DNA of 64,000 bases from Oscillospiraceae bacterium (GTDB lineage: Bacteria > Bacillota > Clostridia > Oscillospirales > Acutalibacteraceae): the NCBI GenBank assembly GCA_015065925.1, contig SVPL01000004.1, positions 18,423 through 82,422 on the forward strand. The letters are read 5' to 3'. Within the stretch, counting starts at the first letter, position 1. Every line of letters begins with the position of its first letter. Below, one piece after another: positions 51,725 to 59,865 of the stretch. Made by a program: the position numbers and the translations under genes. A model generated the notes under the pieces. It was not told the origin of the DNA. It did not search any database and worked only from the letters and a program-made list of their open reading frames with translations.

Positions 51725-53257
51725 TTAACCCTGAGACCAATATTTTCTGTCCAGACTTCTGAACTGAATGGCTTGGGCGATATGTCGGCTTTCGATTTTT
51801 TCGTTGCCGTCCAAATCGGCTAAGGTTCGGGAAACCTTTAAAATACGGTCATAGGCTCTGCCCGACAGTCCCATATTCTTAAAGGCGGCGGCTAAAATAT
51901 TTTCGGCATCCTCGCTTAAAACACAGTATTTTTTAAGCATTTTGGGGGTGAGCCTTGCGTTACAGGTGATGTTTTCGTTTTTATAGCGCTCATTTTGTAT
52001 CTGCCTTGCTCTATCTACACGGGCTTTAATTTCGGCGGAGCTTTCAGCCGAATTAGAGTCATCCTTAAGCTCGTCATACTTAACGGGCGGAACCTCAACA
52101 TGAATATCAAGTCTATCCAGCATTGGGCCCGAAATTTTACTAAGATATTTTGAAACGGCATTTGGAGAGCAGGTGCAACGCTTGGTTGGATGCCCGAAAA
52201 ATCCGCAAGGGCAGGGGTTCATAGCTCCTATAAGGGTGAAGGAGCAAGGATATGTTAAGGTACCTGCCACGCGGGAAACGGTGACAGTTCCGTCCTCTAC
52301 GGGAGCGCGAAGCGCCTCCATAACATCCCTTTTAAACTCAGGCAGCTCATCTAAAAAGAGCACACCGTTGTGGGCAAGAGAGATTTCACCCGGCTTAGGC
52401 ATAGCGCCACCGCCCGACATAGCGGCTGAGGATACGGTATGATGGGGTGAACGGAAGGGGCGGGTTGTAATAAGAGGGGATTTTTTGGCAAGAACACCTG
52501 CAATGGAGTGAATTTTTGTAGTTTCAATGGATTCCTGCTCGGTCATTTCGGGCAAAATGGTGGGAAAACGCTTTGCGAGCATACTTTTACCCGAGCCGGG
52601 AGGCCCAATAAGGAGCACATTATGACCACCCGCGGCGGCAACCTCAAGGGCTTTTTTGGCAAGAGTTTGCCCCTTGACCTCTGAAAAATCTATAAATCCA
52701 CCAACCGTATTGTCATCGGTAGGGGTGTGAACTGCGGGAAAAATAGGCTGTTCGCCTTTAAGCGCCTTAACAAGAGCAGTTATATTTTCCACAGGATAGA
52801 TGTTAATTCCCTTTACAACGGCGCCCTCGGCGGCATTTTCGGCAGGCACAAAAAGGTGCTTTATTCCCGCCTGACGAGCCTCAATTGCCATTGGAAGCAG
52901 TCCGTTTATGGGGCGCAGAGTACCGTCAAGCGACAATTCGCCCAAAAAGGCAACCTCGCTGAAATCCCCCACAAGCTGACCTGTAGATACTAAAATAGCA
53001 ATCAAAATAGGTACATCATAAAGGGTACCTTCCTTTTTTCGGTCGGCGGGGGCAAGATTTACGGTGGTGTGTCCGCTTGGGTACATAAATCCGCTGTTGC
53101 GAAGGGCAGAAAGCACGCGGTCTCCCGATTCCCTTACGGCGGCATCAGGCAGACCTACTATATTAAAGGCAAAATTACCTTCGGAATTATCTACCTCTAC
53201 CTGCACCGTATAAGCATCCATTCCAAAAATCCCAAGACTGTTTTGTTTGGTGAACAT
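51725..53257 (-). CDS. comM: YifB/ComM family Mg-chelatase-like AAA ATPase
   Basis: A hexameric helicase-like ATPase that helps branch migration of incoming DNA in natural transformation. The 510-residue protein has an N-terminal S5-like ChlI domain (IVGLPDAAVRESGDRV, NLAPADRKKEGTLYDVPI), Walker A GPPGSGKS (218-225), Walker B GVLFLDELPEF, a zinc-type loop MNPCPCGFFGHPTKRC, and a C-terminal lid (LSGRAYDRILKVSRTLADL). Upstream gene alr ends 12 bases before, so the two may be co-transcribed. No other competence gene lies here. Confidence 0.93.
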   Translation of the reverse strand: MFTKQNSLGIFGMDAYTVQVEVDNSEGNFAFNIVGLPDAAVRESGDRVLSALRNSGFMYPSGHTTVNLAPADRKKEGTLYDVPILIAILVSTGQLVGDFSEVAFLGELSLDGTLRPINGLLPMAIEARQAGIKHLFVPAENAAEGAVVKGINIYPVENITALVKALKGEQPIFPAVHTPTDDNTVGGFIDFSEVKGQTLAKKALEVAAAGGHNVLLIGPPGSGKSMLAKRFPTILPEMTEQESIETTKIHSIAGVLAKKSPLITTRPFRSPHHTVSSAAMSGGGAMPKPGEISLAHNGVLFLDELPEFKRDVMEALRAPVEDGTVTVSRVAGTLTYPCSFTLIGAMNPCPCGFFGHPTKRCTCSPNAVSKYLSKISGPMLDRLDIHVEVPPVKYDELKDDSNSAESSAEIKARVDRARQIQNERYKNENITCNARLTPKMLKKYCVLSEDAENILAAAFKNMGLSGRAYDRILKVSRTLADLDGNEKIESRHIAQAIQFRSLDRKYWSQG

Positions 53258-53269
53258 CTAAAGCACCCC

Positions 53270-54442
53270 TTAAAGAGAAATATATCTGTTTTCGTTTATT
53301 ACTTTGCCATCCTTTAAATAAATACGCGCAACACGATGGGCAACGGCGCAAACAAGCTCGTAATTAATAGTACCAAGAGCTTTTGCAAGCTCGGTGACGG
53401 GCAAGCCTTCACCAAACAAGGTGACGGTGTCTCCCGTTTTTACACCTTGAATATTGGTTACATCTACCACCGTTTGGTCCATACAAACTCTACCTAAGAT
53501 GGGTGCTTTTTTACCATTTATAAGCATATATCCCTTGCCCGATAGCCCGCGCATATATCCATCGGCATAACCTACCGTAACGGTGGCAACGAGCATATCA
53601 CTCTTAGCAGTAAAGGTTCTGCCATAACTTACAGCGGCACCTTTTTTTATGGATTTTACCTGAGAAACGGTAGCCTTAAGACTCATAACCGCCTTGGGAG
53701 TAAAGGGAAGCTCCAGCCCCACCGACGGGGTAAGTCCATACATAATAATTCCAAGCCTATATAAATCGGAGGGACGAATTTTGCTGTCTAACAAGGTGGC
53801 GGCGGAGTTTGAACTGTGAAAAACAAGGTTTTTAACGCCTTTTTCAACTGCCACAGCAGTTATAACCTCTTTTGCCGATAAAAAGATATTATATTGCTTA
53901 TCTGTAAAATCGCCAAGCTCGTCACCGTCGCGGTCAGCGGTGGCAAAGTGGGTAAAGGCACCCGTAATTTTAAGATTTTTAAGTTCAAAAACATTTTGGA
54001 TTTGAGATTTTAATAAATCCAAATCATCTGCCCCAAAGCCAAGACGGTTCATACCGCTGTTGATTTTCAGGTGACAGTTTAAGGTTACCCCTGCCCTTTC
54101 GCAAGCGGAATTTAGCGTTTTTGCGTATTCAAAATCAAAAATACAAACGGTTATATTGTTTTGGGAAAGTTCTGAAACAGCGTTGAAATCGCAGTAGCCA
54201 AGAACCAAAATTTCGGGAGCTTTGGTTACCGAGCGAAGGTCTAATGCCTCAAAAAGATTTGAAACGGCAAAATGGTTTATCCCCATTTGAGAGAGGGTTT
54301 TTACAACCTCTGCCGCACCGTGACCGTAGGCGTTAGCCTTAACAACCCCCATGAATTTTTTTTTGGGTGCAATTTTTGAAATTTGGTTTATATTGTATTC
54401 AAGGGCACTTAAATCTATCTCAGCCCAAACGTGATGATACAT
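53270..54442 (-). CDS. alr: Alanine racemase
   Basis: Interconverts L- and D-alanine for peptidoglycan with PLP. The start at 54442 (MYHHVWAEIDLSALEYN) has AAGGAG ahead; the TTG further up reads the ribosome site itself. The 390-residue protein shows the PLP lysine Lys35 in VVKANAYGHG, the LKINSGMNRLGF barrel strand, and the C-terminal domain with SYGRTF, VTVGYADGYMRGLSG and LGRVCMDQTVVDVT, where the catalytic Tyr/Arg pair sits. It is followed by comM. Confidence 0.96.
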   Translation of the reverse strand: MYHHVWAEIDLSALEYNINQISKIAPKKKFMGVVKANAYGHGAAEVVKTLSQMGINHFAVSNLFEALDLRSVTKAPEILVLGYCDFNAVSELSQNNITVCIFDFEYAKTLNSACERAGVTLNCHLKINSGMNRLGFGADDLDLLKSQIQNVFELKNLKITGAFTHFATADRDGDELGDFTDKQYNIFLSAKEVITAVAVEKGVKNLVFHSSNSAATLLDSKIRPSDLYRLGIIMYGLTPSVGLELPFTPKAVMSLKATVSQVKSIKKGAAVSYGRTFTAKSDMLVATVTVGYADGYMRGLSGKGYMLINGKKAPILGRVCMDQTVVDVTNIQGVKTGDTVTLFGEGLPVTELAKALGTINYELVCAVAHRVARIYLKDGKVINENRYISL

Positions 54443-54597
54443 AATAAGGATTTCTCCTTTCAAACGGTTAAAATTATCGTTTTTACGCTTAATTTAAGGG
54501 TTTAGACATCTGGTGTCTAATGCCTAATATCTAATATTTAAATTATACACCCCACAAGACTTCAAGTCAAGTGAGGTGTATTATTTAAATACTTAAT

Positions 54598-56658
54598 TTA
54601 AAAAATAATGCTGTCTACCTTGGAAAAATCCGAAAGCTTGTAGGATATAATACCGTTATAATTGCATATATAAAGGTAATCGCCTATATAAAGTCCGCGT
54701 GTATATTCACCGTAATTATATAAATCATAACATTCGGGGATTTTAAGGTCGGCTTCAAGCTTAAAGCCATCTTGCTCATTATAACTGAAAACGGAATATA
54801 CCTTGCTTATGGTAAAACCAATAATATTTTTAGAGGTAGAAATTAAAATTGATTTGTGATTTATACCCACCATACTATCGGCACCCGCCGCAATAAATTT
54901 ATTGTTTTCGGTAACATTTTCGGGATTGCTTATATCAAACATAGAAAGCTTAACATTGCCTGTTCTGCCTGTTTTTTCATCGGCATCCGAGCCGATACCA
55001 AGCAAAAGTCCGTTACTCCACGGATGCAGATAGTTAGAAAAACCGGGGATTTTTAAAGCAGAAAGAATTTTAGGATTTTTGGGGTCTTTAAGGTCTACGG
55101 CAAAAAGTGGATCGGTTTCCCTGAAGGTTACAAAGTAGCCGGTATCACCCATAAAGCGCACCGAATAAACACGCTCATCCTTTGCTATATCCTCAATTGC
55201 GCCAACCTGATTTAACTCATCATCCAAAATATAAACGGCATTTGTAGTTGTATATGTGTCATACTTTGTGGTGACAATTCTAAAATGATTGTTGTGTTCA
55301 TCCATTGAAAACTGATTAAGGGGAGTGCCTTTAACAACACCCTCGGCAACCGCCGTTATTTTACCGCTATTTATGGCAAAACGCATAATTCTTGATGCGT
55401 TTTCATATTTGGTTGCAAGCTCGGGTGTTCCTGCCGCCCTAGCGTAGGAATAACTACTTTCTTCCGCTGTAACATAAATGGATTTTGTGTTGGCATAAAG
55501 CTGTGAGCCACCGCCAAGGGCGGTTTTGGAGTCTACTATCCTGCCGTCTGCAATGTCAACCGAAACTGCCGTTAAATAACTGCGGTTTACCTCACCGTCA
55601 AAGATGTAGATGTTATTTTCCTCAACAGGAGTCGGTGCGTCCCCGTCAATAGAGGTACAGGGCACATAACTGCATTTGTCGCTCTCGATGGGATTTTTAT
55701 AAATATATTCATTTGTAAAAAGGTAAATTTTACCATCTATAACACGTGAAGACAGATAACTTCCGCTTTGGGCAACCTCGCGCACAATCAGAGGTTTTTC
55801 AGGGTTAGAAATATCATATATTTTTATATTAGTATAGTCTTTACCGGAATAATACTGATGAATAACAACCAATCTGTCATTCGCAAGGTACATATCCGAA
55901 TTGTAAAAATATTTTTCACGCCCTTGGGAATTATCACTGAGATTTATGGTGCTTATTTCAGTCAGCTTTCCTTTTTCTGCCTTAGTGATATTGATTTTAG
56001 CGTCTTTGACATTAAGGGTATAGATATATTTGCCGTCGGTTTTAACTACATCTGCCTCGTCTACATCTTCAACCTGAGTGTTGGTTGTGCTGTAATCTTC
56101 GCTTGAACTGTCGGGAGTTGCAGTGGCGTTTTCACCCTTCATCGAACCTGTATCCTCCACCGAACCCGTATCCTCGTAATCATAAGACTCCTCAACGGCA
56201 CCTTCATCTATAACATATTCCTCGGCATCTTCTAAAACATATCTGTCATCGGTGCCGGTTGCATATTGGCTGTATTTTTTTTGCTCACTTTTATATATTG
56301 CCGAAAAAAGCTTGAAAATTTGGCTATATGAAGCGTTGGCAGGTATGCCTTTTGTATGCTCGAAGGTTGGAAATTCAATATCATTTTCAACCTCAGTTGA
56401 ACCGATTTCAACACCCGGTGAGCCGGTTTCGGTATGATCATCAACACTAAAAATCGGTAAGTTAAACATCGAAACGGCAACAATTACAATGGTAAGGGAT
56501 GCGGCAATAGCGGTTATCCAACGCTTTTTGGCAGAAGGTTTAAACTTTATTGGTTTTGCTTTTTTCTGCTCATTTTCAAGAGTTTCCAAAAACTCTGCTT
56601 TGCGTTTGTCTGTAACCTTTATTTTTTGCATTTCATTATTAAAATTGTCCTTAAACAT
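54598..56658 (-). CDS. Membrane-anchored beta-propeller protein, probable anti-sigma partner
   Basis: A 686-residue protein. The N-terminal 50 residues are cytoplasmic and charged (MFKDNFNNEMQKIKVTDKRK), then one membrane helix WITAIAASLTIVIVAVSMF, an acidic linker, and an outer domain that fits the beta-propeller family often annotated from this type (SSEDYSTTNTQVEDVDEADV, VKTDGKYIYTLNVKDAKINI; blades ending ISNPEKPLIVREV and PKNPKILSALKIPG). Its ATG shares a base with the stop of the sigma factor, a layout usual for ECF sigma/anti-sigma pairs. So it may hold the sigma factor and sense an outside signal; this is inference. Confidence 0.8.
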   Translation of the reverse strand: MFKDNFNNEMQKIKVTDKRKAEFLETLENEQKKAKPIKFKPSAKKRWITAIAASLTIVIVAVSMFNLPIFSVDDHTETGSPGVEIGSTEVENDIEFPTFEHTKGIPANASYSQIFKLFSAIYKSEQKKYSQYATGTDDRYVLEDAEEYVIDEGAVEESYDYEDTGSVEDTGSMKGENATATPDSSSEDYSTTNTQVEDVDEADVVKTDGKYIYTLNVKDAKINITKAEKGKLTEISTINLSDNSQGREKYFYNSDMYLANDRLVVIHQYYSGKDYTNIKIYDISNPEKPLIVREVAQSGSYLSSRVIDGKIYLFTNEYIYKNPIESDKCSYVPCTSIDGDAPTPVEENNIYIFDGEVNRSYLTAVSVDIADGRIVDSKTALGGGSQLYANTKSIYVTAEESSYSYARAAGTPELATKYENASRIMRFAINSGKITAVAEGVVKGTPLNQFSMDEHNNHFRIVTTKYDTYTTTNAVYILDDELNQVGAIEDIAKDERVYSVRFMGDTGYFVTFRETDPLFAVDLKDPKNPKILSALKIPGFSNYLHPWSNGLLLGIGSDADEKTGRTGNVKLSMFDISNPENVTENNKFIAAGADSMVGINHKSILISTSKNIIGFTISKVYSVFSYNEQDGFKLEADLKIPECYDLYNYGEYTRGLYIGDYLYICNYNGIISYKLSDFSKVDSIIF

Positions 56659-57176
56659 TAAAAAATCTCTCCTTTCAGGGTGGATTTAAGGGCTTCGCGA
56701 CCTCTTGCAAGTCGGGATTTTACGGTACCCGTTGCAACGCCGCAAAGGGTGGCTATATCCTCTACCGAATAGCCTTCAAAATAATGCATATATATTACCG
56801 TTTTTTGGTGTAATGGCAAATTTAACACCGCAGATAAAACCGAATTATCCTCCATTTCATAAACGGCATCCACTTCGGTAATTCGTACCTGATTTATGCG
56901 TTTTCGCTGTTTAAAAAAGGAATTACTGCGGTTAATTGTTGCACGAATAAGCCACGCCTTTAAATGCGCCTCGCCCTTTATTTTGTGAAGATTTTTAATT
57001 AGTCTTAAAAAGACATCCGACATAATATCGTCGGCATCGGCAGTATTGCCCGTTCTTAAAAAGGCGAGTCGGAAAACGGTATCACAATATTTGTTAAAGG
57101 CTGCCGCGGCATCGGCTTTATAAATGGAGTCATTTGCCGTTTCTTCCGCCAAAACGGATGTAAAAAATATAAACAT
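56658..57176 (-). CDS. ECF-type RNA polymerase sigma factor
   Basis: A 172-residue sigma-70 family protein with region 2 (AFNKYCDTVFRLAFLRTGNT, ADADDIMSDVFLRLIKN) and region 4 (LPLHQKTVIYMHYFEGYSVE, then DIATLCGVATGTVKSRLARG). The ATG at 57176 follows AAGGAGG. The regulon is unknown. It is followed by, and overlaps, the membrane propeller gene. A GGAACC-type motif upstream suggests self-activation. Confidence 0.9.
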   Translation of the reverse strand: MFIFFTSVLAEETANDSIYKADAAAAFNKYCDTVFRLAFLRTGNTADADDIMSDVFLRLIKNLHKIKGEAHLKAWLIRATINRSNSFFKQRKRINQVRITEVDAVYEMEDNSVLSAVLNLPLHQKTVIYMHYFEGYSVEDIATLCGVATGTVKSRLARGREALKSTLKGEIF

Positions 57177-57231
57177 TATTTTCCCTCCTTTTTGAAAGGC
57201 GTTAAACCTTTGAAAATAAGCCTTTCACTAA

Positions 57232-57260
57232 TAACACCCCGAAAGGCAATATTTGGTTCC
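57232..57260 (-). promoter_or_regulatory. Candidate ECF-type promoter of the sigma operon
   Basis: Minus strand TGGAACC (GGAACC at 57260-57255) and, 17 bases on, GTGTTATTAGTGAAAGG (GTGTTA at 57237-57232). The GGAAC-type -35 suits ECF factors and no housekeeping boxes are evident here. Confidence 0.5.
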
Positions 57261-57382
57261 ATAGATTTTAAAAAATTTTTAAAATTTAAATATATTTTCA
57301 TACAAAAATTACAAGACCATTAAGACCATTATATATTAATGGCTTCAAAAATTCAATCAAATATATTTGTCGTAAATTTCAA

Positions 57383-57411
57383 TTGCAAAAGCAAAGGGAA
57401 TATTGTATAAT
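57383..57411 (+). promoter_or_regulatory. Promoter of the phosphatase gene
   Basis: TTGCAA (57383-57388), 17-base spacer, TATAAT (57406-57411). Confidence 0.75.
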
Positions 57412-57434
57412 TAAATACTAAAGGAGCGAAAAGA

Positions 57435-58136
57435 ATGATTTATGTAATGTCTGATTTGCACGGATATCCTACCCAAAAATTTTTGAAAATTTTAGAAAAT
57501 ATAAATTTTTCAAATGAAGATTTTTTGTATGTGCTTGGCGATGTAGTTGACCGCGGAGCAGACGGAGTTAAAATACTTAAATGGCTTATGCAAAATAAAA
57601 ACACACAGCTTTTGCTTGGAAATCACGAGTTAATGATGCTGAATTGCGAATTTTTATTCGAGGATGGCTATGATTTAGCAAATATTCCACTTTATGGCAA
57701 AAGGCGCAACGACTATGCCGTTTGGACATCAAACGGCGGCTTAGTTACCATTGATGCGCTTAACGGCACCCGTAGCAGCGAGCTTAAATATATTTTTGAG
57801 TATTTAAAAAATGCGCCACTTTATAAAGAACTTACGGTGAACGGCAGAAAATTTGTACTTACCCATAGCGGACTTGGTAATTTTCACAAAGAAAAACCCC
57901 TTGAGGAATATTCTGCCACAGACCTTTTGTGGCACAGACCAACCTGCTATACCGACTATTTTGAAGATAAAACCACCGTATTCGGTCATACTCCAACCCT
58001 TTTGCTTGATCCCTCTTGCAAGGGCAGAGCGGTGCGCACCGAAACTTGGATTTGCATTGATGTTGGTGCAGGTAGCGGAATTACTCCTATGGTTTTAAGA
58101 CTTGATGATTTAAAGGAGTTTTATTTTGATTTATAA
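57435..58136 (+). CDS. PPP-family serine/threonine-type metallophosphatase
   Basis: A 233-residue metallophosphoesterase with the motifs SDLHG (6-10), GDVVDRG (35-41), GNHE (62-65), THSGLGNF and FGHTPT of bacterial PPP phosphatases such as PrpE or ApaH-like enzymes. It binds two metal ions and would dephosphorylate proteins or dinucleotide polyphosphates; which is not evident. AAAGGAG precedes the start and it has its own promoter. The next gene has a separate promoter. Confidence 0.85.
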   Translation: MIYVMSDLHGYPTQKFLKILENINFSNEDFLYVLGDVVDRGADGVKILKWLMQNKNTQLLLGNHELMMLNCEFLFEDGYDLANIPLYGKRRNDYAVWTSNGGLVTIDALNGTRSSELKYIFEYLKNAPLYKELTVNGRKFVLTHSGLGNFHKEKPLEEYSATDLLWHRPTCYTDYFEDKTTVFGHTPTLLLDPSCKGRAVRTETWICIDVGAGSGITPMVLRLDDLKEFYFDL

Positions 58137-58162
58137 GCGGTCAAAGCTATATATGTCGGGTG

Positions 58163-58191
58163 TTGACAAATTTTGGCGGTATTAGTATAAT
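58163..58191 (+). promoter_or_regulatory. Promoter of the DivIVA-like/fumarase-beta pair
   Basis: Perfect TTGACA (58163-58168), 17-base spacer and TATAAT (58186-58191), the most consensus-like promoter in the window. Confidence 0.9.
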
Positions 58192-58230
58192 AATAAATGT
58201 ATTTATACAAAATAAACGGATGTGATTGGT

Positions 58231-58782
58231 TTGGCAAAAATAGGATTTCGCTCGTCGATGTTTGGCTTCAATAAAGCTGATGTGAATATGTACCTAATGA
58301 AGCTTCAGCAGGAGTTTGCCATTAAGGAGCAGGACTTTGCAAGAAAGCTTGAGAATTTGGAAAAAGAAAATTCCGACTTAAAGGAAAAGTATAATTCCAC
58401 TCAGGCTGAGCTTAATAGCGTGAAGAATGAATTTGCCTACCTTAAGGGTAAAGAGCAGGAAATTGAGCAAATGAGCGAAAGCATAGGCACTATGTATATG
58501 GTGGCAATGCAAAATGCTCAGGAAATTATAAGCGAAGCCGAAGCCTGCGCAAGAGAAATTAACCAAATATCTGCTTTGCGTCTTGAAGCCGCTTCAAAGG
58601 CTGAGGAACAACTCAAAACTATTAAAGAAAGCATAAAAAACTCTGCCGAACAGCTTGCAGAAGATATAAATTCAATGACACTTTCTCTTGAGGGTCCTAA
58701 AAACCGTCTTGCAGAGCAATTAGAGGGTAAAAATCTACCTGAAATACCAATGGTGCTAAAAAATGAAGACACACAAAATTAA
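58231..58782 (+). CDS. DivIVA-like coiled-coil protein
   Basis: A protein of 183 residues if begun at TTG 58231 (LAKIGFRSSMFGFNKADV), which has GGATGTGAT ahead; a GTG three codons earlier is possible. The N-terminus FGFNKADVNMYLMKLQQEF matches the DivIVA membrane-binding head, followed by a coiled coil (residues 25-80) and a second helical part with alternating charges. Such proteins mark cell poles or the septum. Its last 20 bases overlap the start of the fumarase-type gene, so the two are co-translated. Confidence 0.75.
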   Translation: MAKIGFRSSMFGFNKADVNMYLMKLQQEFAIKEQDFARKLENLEKENSDLKEKYNSTQAELNSVKNEFAYLKGKEQEIEQMSESIGTMYMVAMQNAQEIISEAEACAREINQISALRLEAASKAEEQLKTIKESIKNSAEQLAEDINSMTLSLEGPKNRLAEQLEGKNLPEIPMVLKNEDTQN

Positions 58783-59293
58783 TACAAAGCAACTAAAAAA
58801 TAATATCAATGAGCTTTCGGCGGGGGATACCGTTTTGCTTTCGGGAACCGTTTACACCGCCCGCGACGCCGCCCACGCAAAGCTTTTGGAGCTTATAAAA
58901 AAAGGCGAGTCGCTCCCCTTCAAAATAAAAGATGCCACTATTTATTATGCGGGACCTACCGAGGCGCCTCTAGGCAGACCTATTGGAAGCTGTGGCCCTA
59001 CAACCTCATCAAGAATGGATGTTTTTACTCCCGCCCTGCTTAATGAGGGGCTTTGCTGTATGATAGGCAAGGGAAACAGAAGCTTTGATGTTGTAGAGTC
59101 AATGGTAACAAACGGAGCCGTTTACCTTTGCGCTATTGGTGGCGCAGGTGCATTGGCGGCAAAAAGCATTGTAGAGTGTGAAATAGTAGCCTTTCCCGAG
59201 CTCGGTTGCGAAAGCATAAAGCGTCTTGAATTTGAAGATTTTCCTCTTATTGTAGGTATTGATAGCAGAGGAAATTCCGTATTTGTAAAATGA
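58763..59293 (+). CDS. Fumarate hydratase/tartrate dehydratase beta-type subunit (class I)
   Basis: A 176-residue protein matching the C-terminal (swivelling) domain of class I Fe-S fumarases: LSAGDTVLLSGTVYTARDAA, YYAGPTEAPLGRPIGSCGPT, MIGKGNRSFDVVESM, YLCAIGGAGALAAKSI and FPELGCESIKRLEFEDFP. In most Clostridia the alpha subunit, carrying the [4Fe-4S] cluster, lies next door; here the partner is a DivIVA-like gene, so the alpha gene must be elsewhere or lost. Without it the protein cannot catalyse. Confidence 0.85.
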   Translation: MKTHKINTKQLKNNINELSAGDTVLLSGTVYTARDAAHAKLLELIKKGESLPFKIKDATIYYAGPTEAPLGRPIGSCGPTTSSRMDVFTPALLNEGLCCMIGKGNRSFDVVESMVTNGAVYLCAIGGAGALAAKSIVECEIVAFPELGCESIKRLEFEDFPLIVGIDSRGNSVFVK

Positions 59294-59360
59294 TTGTTTT
59301 TTAAGGGGATGTAAAAAATACAGGTTTTCTAAAATCTTATAAAATTAGTAAGAAATAAAT

Positions 59361-59760
59361 GGGGAAGAAGTGGAATTTTTCATTTCTTCCCTATTTTAGA
59401 TGTTAGATATTAGACGCTAGATAACTAAACCGATAAATTGGGGTTTGAAACGCGTGGCGTTTCATCCAATGACGACATAATTTGTGTGTCTGGCATAACT
59501 TTACCCCGCGTCCATATAGTTAGCGATAAATTGGGGTTTGAAGATGAAATTGTATTAAACAGATGTAGGGAACGGCCAGCGTGCCGTTCCTAAAAAATGT
59601 GGTAATTATACGGAACACACATAGGTCGTTCCCTACGGTGTAATTCGCCAATTTGTGCAATAACCCCCAATTTATCGGTTAATTAATTTTCAATTTTCAA
59701 TTTTAAAATTTTCAGTTTAATTTATCGGGTGTTTTTTTACATTTCCTTGTTTTTAAAAAA
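59361..59760. repeat. Terminator and mosaic of dispersed repeats before the alpha-galactosidase gene
   Basis: GGGGAAGAAGTG/CATTTCTTCCCT (59361-59392) with the TAGATGTTAGAT tail ends the fumarase transcript. Then follow GATAAATTGGGGTTTG (59431 and 59524), the TGAAACGC-GTG-GCGTTTCA hairpin (59446-59464), and at 59592-59678 the inverted copy of the 5043-5127 stretch. The gap has no gene. Confidence 0.75.
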
Positions 59761-59784
59761 TATGAATAAAAGTAATATTTTTTG

Positions 59785-59813
59785 TTGCAATAATATACCG
59801 CAAAAGGTATAAT
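59785..59813 (+). promoter_or_regulatory. Promoter of the alpha-galactosidase operon
   Basis: TTGCAA (59785-59790), 17-base spacer, TATAAT (59808-59813). It overlaps the first possible ATG (59812), which supports the start at 59866. Confidence 0.75.
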
Positions 59814-59865
59814 GAATATATATTTATACCCCAAAGGTGATAAAGCATTTTTAGGAGGATTTTTT

